Assembly: GCF_022479115.1 (NCBI RefSeq)
Contig: NZ_CP092497.1
Location: forward strand, 3,534,001 to 3,598,000
From: Amycolatopsis sp. EV170708-02-1
GTDB lineage: Bacteria > Actinomycetota > Actinomycetes > Mycobacteriales > Pseudonocardiaceae
DNA: 64,000 bases
Reading direction: 5' to 3'
The position numbers and the translations under genes were made by a program. The notes under the pieces are model-generated. The model searched no databases, was not told where the DNA came from, and saw only the letters and a list, made by a program, of their open reading frames with translations. The stretch's first letter is position 1. The number at the start of each line of letters is the position of its first letter. Shown piece after piece: positions 1-8,966 of this stretch.

Positions 1-485
1 TCGCCCTCCGGCGGCACGAGGATCGCGATGATCTCCTGCCACTGCGCGTGCAGCGCCCCGCTGATGAAGCCCCATTTGCCGTTCACCACGACGCCGCCGT
101 CGACCGGCGCGGCCATCGCGGATGGGCTCAGCGTGCCGCAGATCCGCACGTCCGGGGTGGCGAACACCTCGTCCTGCACGGCCTCCGGGAACTGGCAGGC
201 CATCCAGGTCGGGATCCAGTACACCGAGGCCACCCAGGAGGTCGAGCCGTCGGCCCGGCCGATCTCGGTGGCGACGTCGACCAGGGTGCGGGTGTCGGCC
301 TCGTAGCCGCCATAACGCTTGGGGCGGCGCAGCTTGAAGACGCCGGCCTCGGCCAGTGCTTCGATGGATTCCTCGTGCACCCGCCGGTTCTGTTCCTGCC
401 AGGCCGAGTGCTTCTTCAGTGCGGGTGCCAGTTCGGCCACGCGGCGAACCAGTTCCTCCCGCGTCGGAACATCGGTGCTCGACAC
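1..485 (-). CDS. Acyl-CoA dehydrogenase-fold flavin monooxygenase, partial (C-terminus outside window)
   Basis: Reading the minus strand from a GTG at 485, preceded by a strong AGGAGG, gives 161 residues with no stop before the window edge. The start SSTDVPTREELVRRVAELAP and the segment GRADGSTSWVASVYW are typical of HsaA/HpaB-type acyl-CoA-dehydrogenase-fold hydroxylases, which use reduced flavin from a partner reductase. The N-terminal helical domain and the start of the beta domain are present; the C-terminal helical domain is missing. It is the last visible gene of a minus-strand set with the antiporter and two halogenase-like genes (76-bp gap to the antiporter). Substrate cannot be told; an ordinary acyl-CoA dehydrogenase is the alternative. 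Confidence 0.75.
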   Translation of the reverse strand, partial: MSSTDVPTREELVRRVAELAPALKKHSAWQEQNRRVHEESIEALAEAGVFKLRRPKRYGGYEADTRTLVDVATEIGRADGSTSWVASVYWIPTWMACQFPEAVQDEVFATPDVRICGTLSPSAMAAPVDGGVVVNGKWGFISGALHAQWQEIIAILVPPEG

Positions 486-561
486 CTTGACCTCCTAGAT
501 CGTCGACTGGTCCAGCTTCGCAGCGGGCGGACGCCGGGTCGTCTTCCCGTTTGCCGGTGCG

Positions 562-1962
562 TCAGGCTGCCGCACGTTCGGAGGTGCGGCCGGGGAAATC
601 CACCACGTTCCGGCCGTCGCGGCGTGCGAACCAGGTCGCCAGCGGCGCCGCCATCGCGGTCGAGACCAGCGCCATGATCACCAGCATGGTGAACAGCGTC
701 GGGGAGAGCACGCCGAGGTCGAGCCCGATGTTGAGCACCACCAGTTCGGTCAGCCCGCGGCAGTTCATCAGCGCGCCCACCTGCAGCGACCGATTCCAGT
801 TCTCGCCGACGGCCCGCGCGGCCAGTGCCGAGCCGCCGAACTTGCCCGCGACGGCCACGAGCAGGATCACCCCGCACCAGAGCCACGCGCCGCCGCCGGA
901 AAGCAGGCCGATGTCGGTGCGCAATCCGCTGTAGGCGAAGAACAACGGCAGCATCAACGCCGTCGTCAGCCCGCCGGCCTTGTCGTGCAGCCAGGTCGCC
1001 ATCGGGTTGTCCCTGGGGAACACCACGCCGAACACGAACGCGCCGAACATCGCGTGCACCCCGATCCACTCGGTCGCCATGGCGCATACCAGCACCCCGA
1101 CCACCGACAGCGGCGCGACCTTCTGCAGCCGCGCCGCCGTCGACCGCGCCACGAACTTCCGCAGCAGCGGCCGGACGACCAGCCCGAGCAGCGCGACGAA
1201 CGCCGCGGTGAGCACGACCGTCAGCACCACCCCGAACAGCGAGGACGCCGTGGTCAGCGCGATCACCAGCGCCAGCAGGCTCCACGCGGTCACGTCGTCG
1301 ATCACCGCGCAGGTCAGCGCCACCACACCGATCTCGCTGCGGAAGAGCCCGATCTCGTGCAGGATCCGCACCAGCACCGGCAACGCCGTGATGCTCATCG
1401 ACACGCCGAAGAAGAGCGCGAACGGAAGGAATCCGCCGCCGGTCCCGAACCGGGTGTAGGCGAGCATGGCGAGCCCGACGCCGAGCAGGAACGGCAGCGC
1501 GATGCTGACGTGACTGACGACCAGCGCGAGCCGTCCGCGGCCGCGCAGCAGCCGGGTGTTCAGTTCCAGCCCGGCGAGGAACACGAAGAAGATCACGCCG
1601 AGCTGCGCCACGACGTTCAGCTGCGGCACCGTCGCCTTCGGGATCAGCGTGGCCGCGCCGGAAGGCCACAACGCGCCGAGCACCGACGGGCCGAGCAGGA
1701 TGCCCGCGGTGATCTCGCCGATCACCGCGGGCTGCCCGATCCGCTGGGCCAGCCAGCCCACCACCTTGCACGCGCCGACCACCACGGCGATCGCCAGCAG
1801 CAGCTGTGCCAGCGAAGGCCCGCTCGCCTCCTTGGCGACGGCCACACCGGCGCCGCCTTCGCCCTGTCCCAGCAGGATGATCGCGGCCACGACGGGGAGC
1901 ACGACCAGTCCTGAGTAGACCATCAGCGCCCGGCGGCCGGGGCGGTGTTCGCTCTCCACCAT
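562..1962 (-). CDS. CPA2-family cation/proton antiporter
   Basis: The 466-residue protein is almost entirely hydrophobic, with about 12-13 membrane segments after a short basic N-terminus. GQPAVIGEITAGILLGPSVL is the signature of the monovalent cation:proton antiporter-2 family, and CAVIDDVTAW carries the paired acidic residues (Asp-Asp) used for ion exchange in KefB/NapA-like carriers. No C-terminal RCK/TrkA domain is seen, so it is the short actinobacterial form. The start is ATG 1962 behind GGAAGGGAC, 11 bp after the stop of the halogenase-like gene, indicating co-transcription. Antiporters of this type recur in Amycolatopsis antibiotic clusters, where they are thought to help ion balance or export; the role here is inference. 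Confidence 0.85.
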   Translation of the reverse strand: MVESEHRPGRRALMVYSGLVVLPVVAAIILLGQGEGGAGVAVAKEASGPSLAQLLLAIAVVVGACKVVGWLAQRIGQPAVIGEITAGILLGPSVLGALWPSGAATLIPKATVPQLNVVAQLGVIFFVFLAGLELNTRLLRGRGRLALVVSHVSIALPFLLGVGLAMLAYTRFGTGGGFLPFALFFGVSMSITALPVLVRILHEIGLFRSEIGVVALTCAVIDDVTAWSLLALVIALTTASSLFGVVLTVVLTAAFVALLGLVVRPLLRKFVARSTAARLQKVAPLSVVGVLVCAMATEWIGVHAMFGAFVFGVVFPRDNPMATWLHDKAGGLTTALMLPLFFAYSGLRTDIGLLSGGGAWLWCGVILLVAVAGKFGGSALAARAVGENWNRSLQVGALMNCRGLTELVVLNIGLDLGVLSPTLFTMLVIMALVSTAMAAPLATWFARRDGRNVVDFPGRTSERAAA

Positions 1963-1973
1963 GTCCCTTCCGC

Positions 1974-3239
1974 TCAGGGTTCGGTGACGTTCGCGACCAG
2001 ATCGTCGAGGTTGATCTTCAACAGCGGGTGCTTGCCCGACAGCCCGGAGATCAGCGTGACGAAGTCGGTGCTCGGCGCGTGCAGCTGCTCCGGGTCGACG
2101 ATTTCCTGAGCGAGGTCGTAGTAGTACTCCTTGTACTTCGTCCGGTCGTAGAACCGCTCGACGAAGTTGCGGATCTCGTCGAAGAACGCGCGGTAGTTCC
2201 CGGCGTACCGGTCGAGCGCCTTCTCCTCGATGGCCGGGTGGTCCAGGATCCGGTCGACCACTTTGGACAGTGAGCTGCCCGCCAGCGTGGCCAGCGCGAC
2301 CCCGGTGGAGAACAGCGGGTCGACGAACGCGGCCGCGTCACCGACGAGTACCCAGCCGTCGCCGTAGAAGGTTTCGTTGGTGTAGGACCAGTCCCGCGCC
2401 GTCCGGTACCCGGCGTGCTGACGGGCGTTGGCCAGCAGCCCCTTGAGCCGGGTGGTCTTGTCCCGCTCGGTCAGGAAGAGCTGCTCCAGTGACTTGTCGT
2501 CGGCGTTCGCGAGATCGGACTTGGTCACGTAGCCGACGCTCATCGTGCCCTTGTCGATCGGGATGCCCCAGAACCAGCCGTCGGCGGTGCCTTCGATGAG
2601 GATGTTGGTCCACTCGTCGCCGGGCAGGCGGTCGCAGTTGTCGTAATAGGTCCAGACCGCGACGTTGCGGAGCTCGTTGTGCCAGGTGATGTCGCTGAAC
2701 TTCCGGCCGATCACCCGTGACTGACCGGACGCGTCGACGACCAGCGCCGCGCTGGCCTCGTAGTCGCCCGCCGAGCCGCGCAGGGTGAACCGGACACCGG
2801 TGACGCGGCCGGTGTCGGACTGGATCACGTCCTTGACCGTCGTCTCCTCCACGACGTACGCGCCGAGTTCACGCGCGCGGTCGAGGATCAGCGTGTCCAG
2901 GTCGGCGCGGCGGGTGTGGTAGGCATAGGTGCCTTCCGCGGCCTTCATGAACGAGAAATTCCATGGCACGTCCCGGTTCCCCCACACCAGGCTGCCGCCG
3001 TACTTGCGCTCGAAGCCGCGGGCCTCCATGCGGTCGAGCAGGTCCAGCTCCTGCAACGGGCGCATGCCGACCGGGATCAGGGATTCGCCGATGTGGTAGC
3101 GGGGAAAGCGTTCGCGTTCGAGGACCAGGACCGTGCGCCCCTCCTTCGCGAGGAGACCGGCGCAGGTCGCGCCCGCCGGGCCGCCACCGATGACGATGAC
3201 GTCGAACCGCTCGGGCATACCGTGGAGCGTGGCTGACAT
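1974..3239 (-). CDS. Flavin-dependent halogenase-like oxidoreductase 1
   Basis: The 421-residue protein has a Rossmann FAD site (VIGGGPAGATCAG, from residue 17), then the FPRYHIGESLIP motif (45-56), a lysine at position 79 in GFERKYGGSLVWG, and GWFWGIP at 221-227. The lysine and the WxWxIP-like motif are those of variant-B flavin halogenases such as CndH, CmlS and PltA, where lysine positions hypohalous acid. DPLFSTGVAL closes the flavin pocket. Such enzymes need FADH2 from a separate reductase, and none is visible here. Start ATG 3239 follows AGGAAGGG; 38 bp separate it from its paralogue upstream. Related geranylgeranyl-reductase-like oxidases share the fold, so halogenation itself is inferred. 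Confidence 0.75.
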   Translation of the reverse strand: MSATLHGMPERFDVIVIGGGPAGATCAGLLAKEGRTVLVLERERFPRYHIGESLIPVGMRPLQELDLLDRMEARGFERKYGGSLVWGNRDVPWNFSFMKAAEGTYAYHTRRADLDTLILDRARELGAYVVEETTVKDVIQSDTGRVTGVRFTLRGSAGDYEASAALVVDASGQSRVIGRKFSDITWHNELRNVAVWTYYDNCDRLPGDEWTNILIEGTADGWFWGIPIDKGTMSVGYVTKSDLANADDKSLEQLFLTERDKTTRLKGLLANARQHAGYRTARDWSYTNETFYGDGWVLVGDAAAFVDPLFSTGVALATLAGSSLSKVVDRILDHPAIEEKALDRYAGNYRAFFDEIRNFVERFYDRTKYKEYYYDLAQEIVDPEQLHAPSTDFVTLISGLSGKHPLLKINLDDLVANVTEP

Positions 3240-3277
3240 GAGGAACCCTTCCTGGGCCGATGGACGAGTGGAGGCGC

Positions 3278-4666
3278 TCACGCGCGCCGGATGCCGATAT
3301 GCGGCTCGTAGCTCAGGTACAGCCCGTTGATCGCCTTTTCGGGCTTCTCCGGAGCCTGCTTGTGCTCGTGGACGCGGTTGAGGTTGTCCAGCGGGTTGTG
3401 CTTGCCGCTCTCGTCGCCGAGCAGGTGGCCCTGGATCCGGCGGTAGACCTCCTCGGTGTCCTCGAGGTCGGCGATACCGGTGACGAACCGGTCGAACGCC
3501 GCCTGCACGTCCATCCCCTCCCAGTCCTTTTCGGACAGTTGCTGCGCACGGAAGAAGTGGTGCTCCTTGCCGCGGTAGCTCTCGTAGAAGGTGGACACCA
3601 GCACCAGCAGCCGTTCGTAGGCGCGGCGGTAGACGACTTCGTAGAAGTCCCATGCCTCGCGTTCGCCGAGTTCGCCGCGGATGACGCTGCTGATCGCGGC
3701 GGTGCCGATCAGGGCGCTGTAGGTGCCCAGGTGCACACCGGTCGACAGCAGCGGGTCGAGGAAGCAGGCGGCGTCGCCGGCCAGCAGGAAACCGGGGCCC
3801 TGGAACTGTTCCGCCGCGTACGAATAGTCCTGCTCGACCTTGACCTCGGTGACCTGCTCGGCCTCGACCAGCAGCTGCTGAATCGCCGGGCAGTCGCCGA
3901 TCGCCTTGTGGTACACCGGGTCCACGCCGCCGAGTTCGTTGCGCGCGGCGTTGAAGGAGTCCTTTCCGGTGACCAGCCCGACGCTCAGCGTGCCGTCCGG
4001 CAGCGGGATTCCCCAGAACCAGCCGTCGCCGACCGAGGCGACGGTGATCGCGCCGCTCGGCCCGCGGTCGAGCGGTTTCGCGTCCTTCCAGTACGACCAG
4101 GCGGCGACGTTGCGGAAGACGTTGTGGAACTTGCGGTTCTTCAGGTACTTGGTGGCCATCACGCCGCCGCGGCCGGAGGCGTCGACGAGGTAGTCGAACT
4201 CGATCCGTCCGCTGTTGGCCGGGTTCTTGGCTTCGGCCCAGTGCGCCGCGACCGGCCGGTCACCGTCGAAGTCGAGCTTCTTCACCGCGATGCCCTCGGT
4301 GACCTCGACGCCGACCTCGCGCGCGTGGTCGAGGAGGATCTTGTCGAAGTCGGCGCGGATGACCTGCCACGCGCTGGTGCTGCCGTCGCGCCCGTGCGGC
4401 CGGAAGCGCACTTCCCATTCCTCGGGGCCCCAGAAGTAGTAGGCGCCGCCCTTGGGCTGGAACCCGGCCGCGGCGATCTTGTCCCAGACCCCGAGGCGTT
4501 CGAGGATCGGGCGGCACGAAGGAAGCAGCGATTCGCCGATGTGATAGCGCGGGAAATGGTCCCGCTCGAGCAGAGTGACCTCGAAGCCCTCTTTGGCCAG
4601 AAGCCCGGCCGCGGTGGAGCCCGCCGGTCCACCGCCGATCACGAGGATCTGGGTCGTTGCGCGCAT
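3278..4666 (-). CDS. Flavin-dependent halogenase-like oxidoreductase 2
   Basis: A 462-residue paralogue of the downstream gene. It has VIGGGPAGSTAAG, FPRYHIGESLLP (38-49), lysine 72 in GFQPKGGAYYFWG, GWFWGIP at 215-221 and DPLLSTGVHL. All the residues that separate variant-B halogenases from plain FAD oxidases are kept, so it is probably catalytic. The C-terminal extension of about 60 residues is longer than in halogenase 1, suggesting a different substrate or carrier-protein partner. ATG 4666 follows GGAGAGG. It is divergent from the FAD monooxygenase starting at 4871, so the 204-bp gap probably holds both promoters. Two halogenases in tandem suggest two halogenation sites or two substrates. 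Confidence 0.75.
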   Translation of the reverse strand: MRATTQILVIGGGPAGSTAAGLLAKEGFEVTLLERDHFPRYHIGESLLPSCRPILERLGVWDKIAAAGFQPKGGAYYFWGPEEWEVRFRPHGRDGSTSAWQVIRADFDKILLDHAREVGVEVTEGIAVKKLDFDGDRPVAAHWAEAKNPANSGRIEFDYLVDASGRGGVMATKYLKNRKFHNVFRNVAAWSYWKDAKPLDRGPSGAITVASVGDGWFWGIPLPDGTLSVGLVTGKDSFNAARNELGGVDPVYHKAIGDCPAIQQLLVEAEQVTEVKVEQDYSYAAEQFQGPGFLLAGDAACFLDPLLSTGVHLGTYSALIGTAAISSVIRGELGEREAWDFYEVVYRRAYERLLVLVSTFYESYRGKEHHFFRAQQLSEKDWEGMDVQAAFDRFVTGIADLEDTEEVYRRIQGHLLGDESGKHNPLDNLNRVHEHKQAPEKPEKAINGLYLSYEPHIGIRRA

Positions 4667-4870
4667 GACACCTCTCCAACTACGCCGACAGCCGGAATTG
4701 CTTGCCAGACGCTAACAACCGTGAATGGAGATCCACTCAAGAACCGGTTGCCCGGTAAGGCTTTTCCGGAACAGCAGTCGAAGAGACGCTCCCCGCGCGG
4801 AGGCGGACGACGATTCTTCCCGTGTCGGACTCCGACGGCCCGGCCGAAGACCTAATGGAGGAATCCCGCG
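4667..4870. promoter_or_regulatory. Divergent intergenic region between halogenase and FAD monooxygenase operons
   Basis: This 204-bp gap separates two divergent operons and must carry promoters for both. Minus-strand GGAGAGG lies next to the halogenase 2 start and plus-strand GGAGGA next to the monooxygenase start. A TTGCCAG...CTAACA stretch near 4700 is a weak promoter-like candidate. No clear operator palindrome is seen. Confidence 0.35.
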
Positions 4871-6265
4871 ATGGGCGAATACCTTGGCGAACGCGCCGTC
4901 GTGCTCGGCGGCGGTATGGCCGGCCTGCTGACCGCCCGCGTACTTTCGGAACGCTACCGCTCCGTCGTGATCGTCGAGCGTGACACGATCGTCGGCGTCA
5001 CCGGCACCCGCCGCGGCGTGCCGCAGGCGCATCACGCGCACGCGCTGCTCGCCCGCGGCCAGCAGATCCTCGAAGACCTCTTCCCCGGCCTGCAGGCCGA
5101 GCTGACCGCCGACGGCATTCCCAGCGGCGACCTCTCCGGCAGCCTGCGCTGGTACTTCAACGGGAAACGCCTGCAGCAGAAGAAATCCGGTCTGCTCAGC
5201 GTGTCCGCGACCCGCCCGGAGCTCGAAGAGCACGTCCGCGGCCGCGTCGTCGCACTGCCGAACGTCGAGGTCCGCGAGCGCACGGTGATCCAGTCGCTGG
5301 TCGCGACCGGCGACCACTCGCGCGTCACCGGTGTCCGCGTGACCGGTGAGGACACGGAGCCCGAGACGCTGCTCGCCGACCTCATCGTCGACGCCACCGG
5401 CCGCGGCAGCCGTTCGTCGGTGTGGCTGGAGGAACTCGGCTACGAGCGTCCGGCCGAAGAGAAGATCAAGATCGACCTCGCCTACACCTCGCGGCTGTTC
5501 GAACTGGACACCGATCCGTTCGGCGACGACCTGGCGATCAACCCGGTCGCCTCGCCCGCGAACCCGCGCGGCGCGTTCTTCGTGAACCTGCCGGGGAACG
5601 TGGCCCTGCTGTCGCAGACGGGCCTGCTCGGGGACCACCCGCCGCGTGACGCCAAGGGTTTCCTCGAGTTCGCCAAGACGCTGGACGCGCCCGAGATCTA
5701 CCGTGCCGTGCGCAACGCGAAGCCGATCAGCGACATCGCCAGCTTCAAGGTGCCGGCCAGCGTCCGCCGCCGGTTCGACAAGCTGCGCCGCTTCCCCGAA
5801 GGCCTGCTCGTGATCGGGGACGGTGTCTGCGCGTTCAACCCGGTGTACGGCCAGGGCATGACCGTCGCGGCCATGGAAGCCGCCCAGCTGGGCACGCATC
5901 TCGACGCGGGCGGCGTGCGCCCGCTGCGGTTCTTCAAGGAGATCGGCCCGATCATCGACGTGCCGTGGGACATTTCGGCCGGCGGGGACCTCGCCTTCCC
6001 CGGCGTCGAGGGCCCGCGTCCGCTGAAGGTCAAGATGGGCAACGCCTACATGGCGAAACTGCACTCCGCGGCGACCGTCGACGGCCGGTTCACCGAGGCG
6101 TTCTTCCGGGCCGCCGGCCTGGTCGACCCGCCGACCGCGCTGATGCGGCCGAGCCTGGTGGTCGGCGTGCTGCGCACCGCGCGGCGCGTCAAGACGGCCG
6201 CCCCGCTCGCTCCCACCGCCACGATCGGCCAGGCCCCGCCCGCGTCCGGCGACCTCGCGGCCTAG
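4871..6265 (+). CDS. FAD-dependent monooxygenase 1
   Basis: The 464-residue protein starts at an ATG 10 bases after GGAGGA. The N-terminal GGGMAGLLTARVLSE is the FAD-binding dinucleotide fold, VERDTIV the following acidic strand end, and GDGVCAFNPVYGQGM (about residues 317-331) the second FAD motif of group A aromatic/squalene-epoxidase-like monooxygenases. DLIVDATGRGS is the middle DG-type motif. No membrane segment is present. It is closely similar along its whole length to the next gene (shared RRGTP/RRGVP, WYFNGK and VKMGNAYMAKL blocks), so the pair arose by duplication. Likely reaction: hydroxylation or epoxidation of a cluster intermediate. The substrate is not deducible. Confidence 0.75.
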   Translation: MGEYLGERAVVLGGGMAGLLTARVLSERYRSVVIVERDTIVGVTGTRRGVPQAHHAHALLARGQQILEDLFPGLQAELTADGIPSGDLSGSLRWYFNGKRLQQKKSGLLSVSATRPELEEHVRGRVVALPNVEVRERTVIQSLVATGDHSRVTGVRVTGEDTEPETLLADLIVDATGRGSRSSVWLEELGYERPAEEKIKIDLAYTSRLFELDTDPFGDDLAINPVASPANPRGAFFVNLPGNVALLSQTGLLGDHPPRDAKGFLEFAKTLDAPEIYRAVRNAKPISDIASFKVPASVRRRFDKLRRFPEGLLVIGDGVCAFNPVYGQGMTVAAMEAAQLGTHLDAGGVRPLRFFKEIGPIIDVPWDISAGGDLAFPGVEGPRPLKVKMGNAYMAKLHSAATVDGRFTEAFFRAAGLVDPPTALMRPSLVVGVLRTARRVKTAAPLAPTATIGQAPPASGDLAA

Positions 6266-6437
6266 GTGGTCACCATCGGAAGTCCTTCGGGGGTCTCGAC
6301 GGCCCAGCTTCCTGCTGGACGCACGGCCGAAAGGCCCGAGTACAACACCGGTACGAGGACCTTCCGGCCGCACACCCAGCAGAAACCTGGATCCGCCGAA
6401 TACCCCGAAGGACTTCCGATGGCAGCCACTAAGCACC
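6257..6437. repeat. Long imperfect hairpin between the two monooxygenase genes
   Basis: Arms at 6273-6342 and 6351-6422 pair around a 7-base loop (6344-6350). The outer 20 bp are perfect (6273-6292 with 6403-6422). The inner arms differ at ten transition positions, and at all ten the difference leaves a mismatch on the plus strand but a G-U pair on the minus strand. The similarity fades out through the stop codon of the upstream gene and just before the ribosome site of the downstream gene; that fringe has one transition of the opposite type. There is no trailing T run, so a simple terminator is unlikely. It may be a structured RNA, an RNA processing signal or a MITE-like element. Confidence 0.7.
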
Positions 6438-6451
6438 AAGGAGCCATGGTC

Positions 6452-7837
6452 ATGAACGAACCCGTCGGCAAACGCGCGGTGGTGATCGGCGGCAGCGTCG
6501 CCGGCACCCTGGCGGCGAGAGTGCTTTCCGAGTTCTATCGCGAGGTCGTGGTCGTGGACCGCGACGAGGTGCTGGGCGTCGACAAGCCGCGGCGCGGCAC
6601 GCCGCACACCTGGCACGCGCACGGACTGCACGCGCGCGGCTACTTCATCCTCGAAGAGCTCTTCCCGAACCTGCTCGACGAGCTGCGGGAGTCCGGGATC
6701 CCGGTCGGCGATCTCGCGCGGATGAAGTGGTACTTCAACGGGAAGCAGGTCGAACCCGCCGACAGCGGGCTGCCGTCGATCACCGCGCTGCGCCCGGTGC
6801 TGGAGCACCATCTGCGGAAGCGCACCGCGGCACTGCCGAACGTCACCTACCGCGAACGCACCGACGTCCACGGCCTGCTCGCCACGCGGGCGGGTGACCG
6901 GATCGTCGGGGTCCGCGTGCAGGCGCGCGACGGTTCGGCGGAGGAACGGCTCGGCGCGGACCTGGTCGTCGACGCCTCTGGACGCGGTTCGCGGACGCCG
7001 GTGTGGCTGGAGGAACTGGGCTACGCACGGCCGTCCGAGGAACGCGTGAAGATCGGGCTGGCCTACACCACCCGGATGTTCCGCAAACGGCCGGAGATGT
7101 TCGACGGCTGGCAGTCGATCAACCCGGTCGCCTCGCCTGAGCATCCGCGGGGCGCGTTCTTCGGGCAGGTGAACGAAACCGAGTGCATCCTTTCGCTCAC
7201 CGGGATCCTCGGCGACCATCCGCCGACCGACGCGCGCGGCTATCTCGACTTCGTGAAGTCGTTGCCCGCCCCGGAAATCTACGAAGCGGTGAAGGACGCC
7301 CAGCCGTTGATCGAGCCGGTGACGTTCAAGTTCCCGGCGAGCTCGCGGCGGCGCTACGAACGGCTCAAGCGGTTCCCGGCGCGGCTGTTCGTGCTCGGTG
7401 ACGCGTTCTGCAGCTTCAACCCGGTGTACGGACAGGGCATGACGGTCGCTTCGATGGAGGCCATCGCGCTGCGCGAGCACCTTTCGCGACGGTCCGAACC
7501 GGACTCGCGGCGGTTCCTGCGCGAGATCGGCAAGGTCGTCGACGACCCGTGGGAGATCTCGACCAGCGGCGACCTCGACTTCCCCGGCGCGGAAGGGAAG
7601 CGGACGCTGAAGGTCAAGATGGGCAACGCGTACATGGCGAAGCTCCAGTACGCGGCGACGATCGACCCGGACGTCACGGCGGCGTTCATGCGGGTGGCCG
7701 GGCTGATCGATCCGCCGACCGCGCTGATGAAACCGAGCCTGATGCTTAAGGTGCTGCGGGCCGTCCGGCGGCGTCCCGCCCCGCGGGCGACGGTGACCGA
7801 GTTGCCGCGCGCCGACCGCGGGTCGCGCGCCGCCTGA
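6452..7837 (+). CDS. FAD-dependent monooxygenase 2
   Basis: A 461-residue paralogue of the preceding gene. VVIGGSVAGTLAARVLSE is the FAD-binding motif (the first GxG appears as GGS), GDAFCSFNPVYGQGM the second FAD motif and DLVVDASGRGSRT the middle motif. The start is set by AAGGAG eight bases before ATG 6452; the ATG six bases earlier lies too close. The gene is separated from its paralogue by the long hairpin and is followed by a strong terminator, so the two form one transcription unit on the plus strand. Expected to hydroxylate or epoxidise a small molecule with NAD(P)H or a partner reductase. The substrate is unknown. Confidence 0.75.
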   Translation: MNEPVGKRAVVIGGSVAGTLAARVLSEFYREVVVVDRDEVLGVDKPRRGTPHTWHAHGLHARGYFILEELFPNLLDELRESGIPVGDLARMKWYFNGKQVEPADSGLPSITALRPVLEHHLRKRTAALPNVTYRERTDVHGLLATRAGDRIVGVRVQARDGSAEERLGADLVVDASGRGSRTPVWLEELGYARPSEERVKIGLAYTTRMFRKRPEMFDGWQSINPVASPEHPRGAFFGQVNETECILSLTGILGDHPPTDARGYLDFVKSLPAPEIYEAVKDAQPLIEPVTFKFPASSRRRYERLKRFPARLFVLGDAFCSFNPVYGQGMTVASMEAIALREHLSRRSEPDSRRFLREIGKVVDDPWEISTSGDLDFPGAEGKRTLKVKMGNAYMAKLQYAATIDPDVTAAFMRVAGLIDPPTALMKPSLMLKVLRAVRRRPAPRATVTELPRADRGSRAA

Positions 7838-7840
7838 ATA

Positions 7841-7890
7841 ACCTCGTGAGTGGTAAGGACGGTTAGAACCGTCCTTACCACTCACGAGGT
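7841..7890. terminator. Perfect 24-bp stem terminator (repeat family T1)
   Basis: Arms 7841-7864 and 7867-7890 are perfectly complementary around a 2-base loop and are followed by a T-rich tract. It starts three bases after the monooxygenase 2 stop. The 22-bp core of the stem recurs exactly at 36447, so it belongs to a dispersed palindrome family. Confidence 0.85.
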
Positions 7891-7991
7891 TTCTTTATTT
7901 TCCTCCGCAACAAGCGAGATGCGTCTGTCGGCCCTTTCGGCTGATCATTGAGGTGTCGATGACCATTTCCCTGGCGGTGGGAGAGAAATTC

Positions 7992-8966
7992 ATGCGCAAG
8001 TTCAAGAGGGTCATGACCGCGCTGGCCGCGGTCGCGGCGGTGGTACTGCTGGGGGGCACGGCGACGGGTGCGTCGGCGAACACGGGGTGGAGACATTCGG
8101 ACGCGGCGCTCGCCCGCTCCCTGCCGGGCGGATTCCAAAGCTCTTACGCCGACGTCAACGGTGTCCGCCTGCATTACGTCGCCGGTGGTTCCGGCAGCCC
8201 GGTGGTGCTGCTTCCCGGCTGGCCGCAGACCTGGTGGGCGTTCCACAAGGTGATGCCGGCGCTGGCCCAGCACCATCGCGTGATCGCTGTCGACCTGCGG
8301 GGGATGGGCGGATCGTCGAAGCCCGCGGCGGGCTACGACAAGGAGACGCTCGCCGCCGACGTCCACGCGCTGGTCGTCAAGCTCGGGTACGCCAAAGCGG
8401 ATCTGGTCGGCCACGACATCGGCGCGATGGTCGCGCACAGCTACGGGATCAAATATCCGCAGGCGGTCGGGAAACTGGCGCTGATGGACGTGGTCGCGCC
8501 CGACAAGAGCCTCTACCAGCTGCCCCTGCTGCCCAGTGCGCCCGGCCAGTTCTCGCCGTGGTGGTGGACGTTCAACCAGTTGCAAGGCCTGCCGGAGCAG
8601 CTCGTCTCGGGCCGCTCCAGGCACCTGGTGGACACCATGATCGACCAGCTTTCGGTGGTGCCGTCGGCTGTGGACGACTTCGACCGGAGCGTCTACGCGC
8701 GGGCCTACTACACGCGTGAGGCCGTCCGGGCCGGGAACGGCTGGTACCGCACGCTCAACCAGGACATCGCGGCCGGCTCGGCGTACGGGAAGCTGACGAT
8801 GCCGGTGCTGGGCCTCGCCGGCGAGTTCAACCACCAGTACTTCGTGCAGGTGATGCCGTCGAAGGCGGTGGATCCGCAGGTGGTCAAGATCGCCGGGGCC
8901 GGGCATTACCTTTCCGAGGAACAGCCGGCTCAGGTGATTGGCGCGCTCACGAAGTTCCTGGGCTGA
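7992..8966 (+). CDS. Secreted alpha/beta hydrolase, epoxide hydrolase/dehalogenase type
   Basis: The 324-residue product starts at ATG 7992 after GGGAGAG. Residues 1-29 form a signal peptide (basic MRKFKR, hydrophobic core, ATGASA cleavage site). In the hydrolase domain the nucleophile elbow reads GHDIGAM, with aspartate 142 in place of serine, as in epoxide hydrolases and haloalkane/fluoroacetate dehalogenases. PGWPQTWW is the oxyanion/cap motif and GAGHYL carries the catalytic histidine. An aspartate nucleophile makes it unlikely to be an esterase. Export plus the neighbouring halogenases suggests detoxifying or finishing an epoxide or halide outside the cell; that link is inference. Confidence 0.8.
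   Translation: MRKFKRVMTALAAVAAVVLLGGTATGASANTGWRHSDAALARSLPGGFQSSYADVNGVRLHYVAGGSGSPVVLLPGWPQTWWAFHKVMPALAQHHRVIAVDLRGMGGSSKPAAGYDKETLAADVHALVVKLGYAKADLVGHDIGAMVAHSYGIKYPQAVGKLALMDVVAPDKSLYQLPLLPSAPGQFSPWWWTFNQLQGLPEQLVSGRSRHLVDTMIDQLSVVPSAVDDFDRSVYARAYYTREAVRAGNGWYRTLNQDIAAGSAYGKLTMPVLGLAGEFNHQYFVQVMPSKAVDPQVVKIAGAGHYLSEEQPAQVIGALTKFLG

Noticed and set aside
4712..7885. Minus-strand open frame of 1057 codons opposite the two FAD monooxygenases
   Set aside because: It is antisense to two genes with clear motifs, its sequence is Arg/Gly/His/Asp-rich without domain pattern, and it arises from the lack of stop codons in high-GC DNA.
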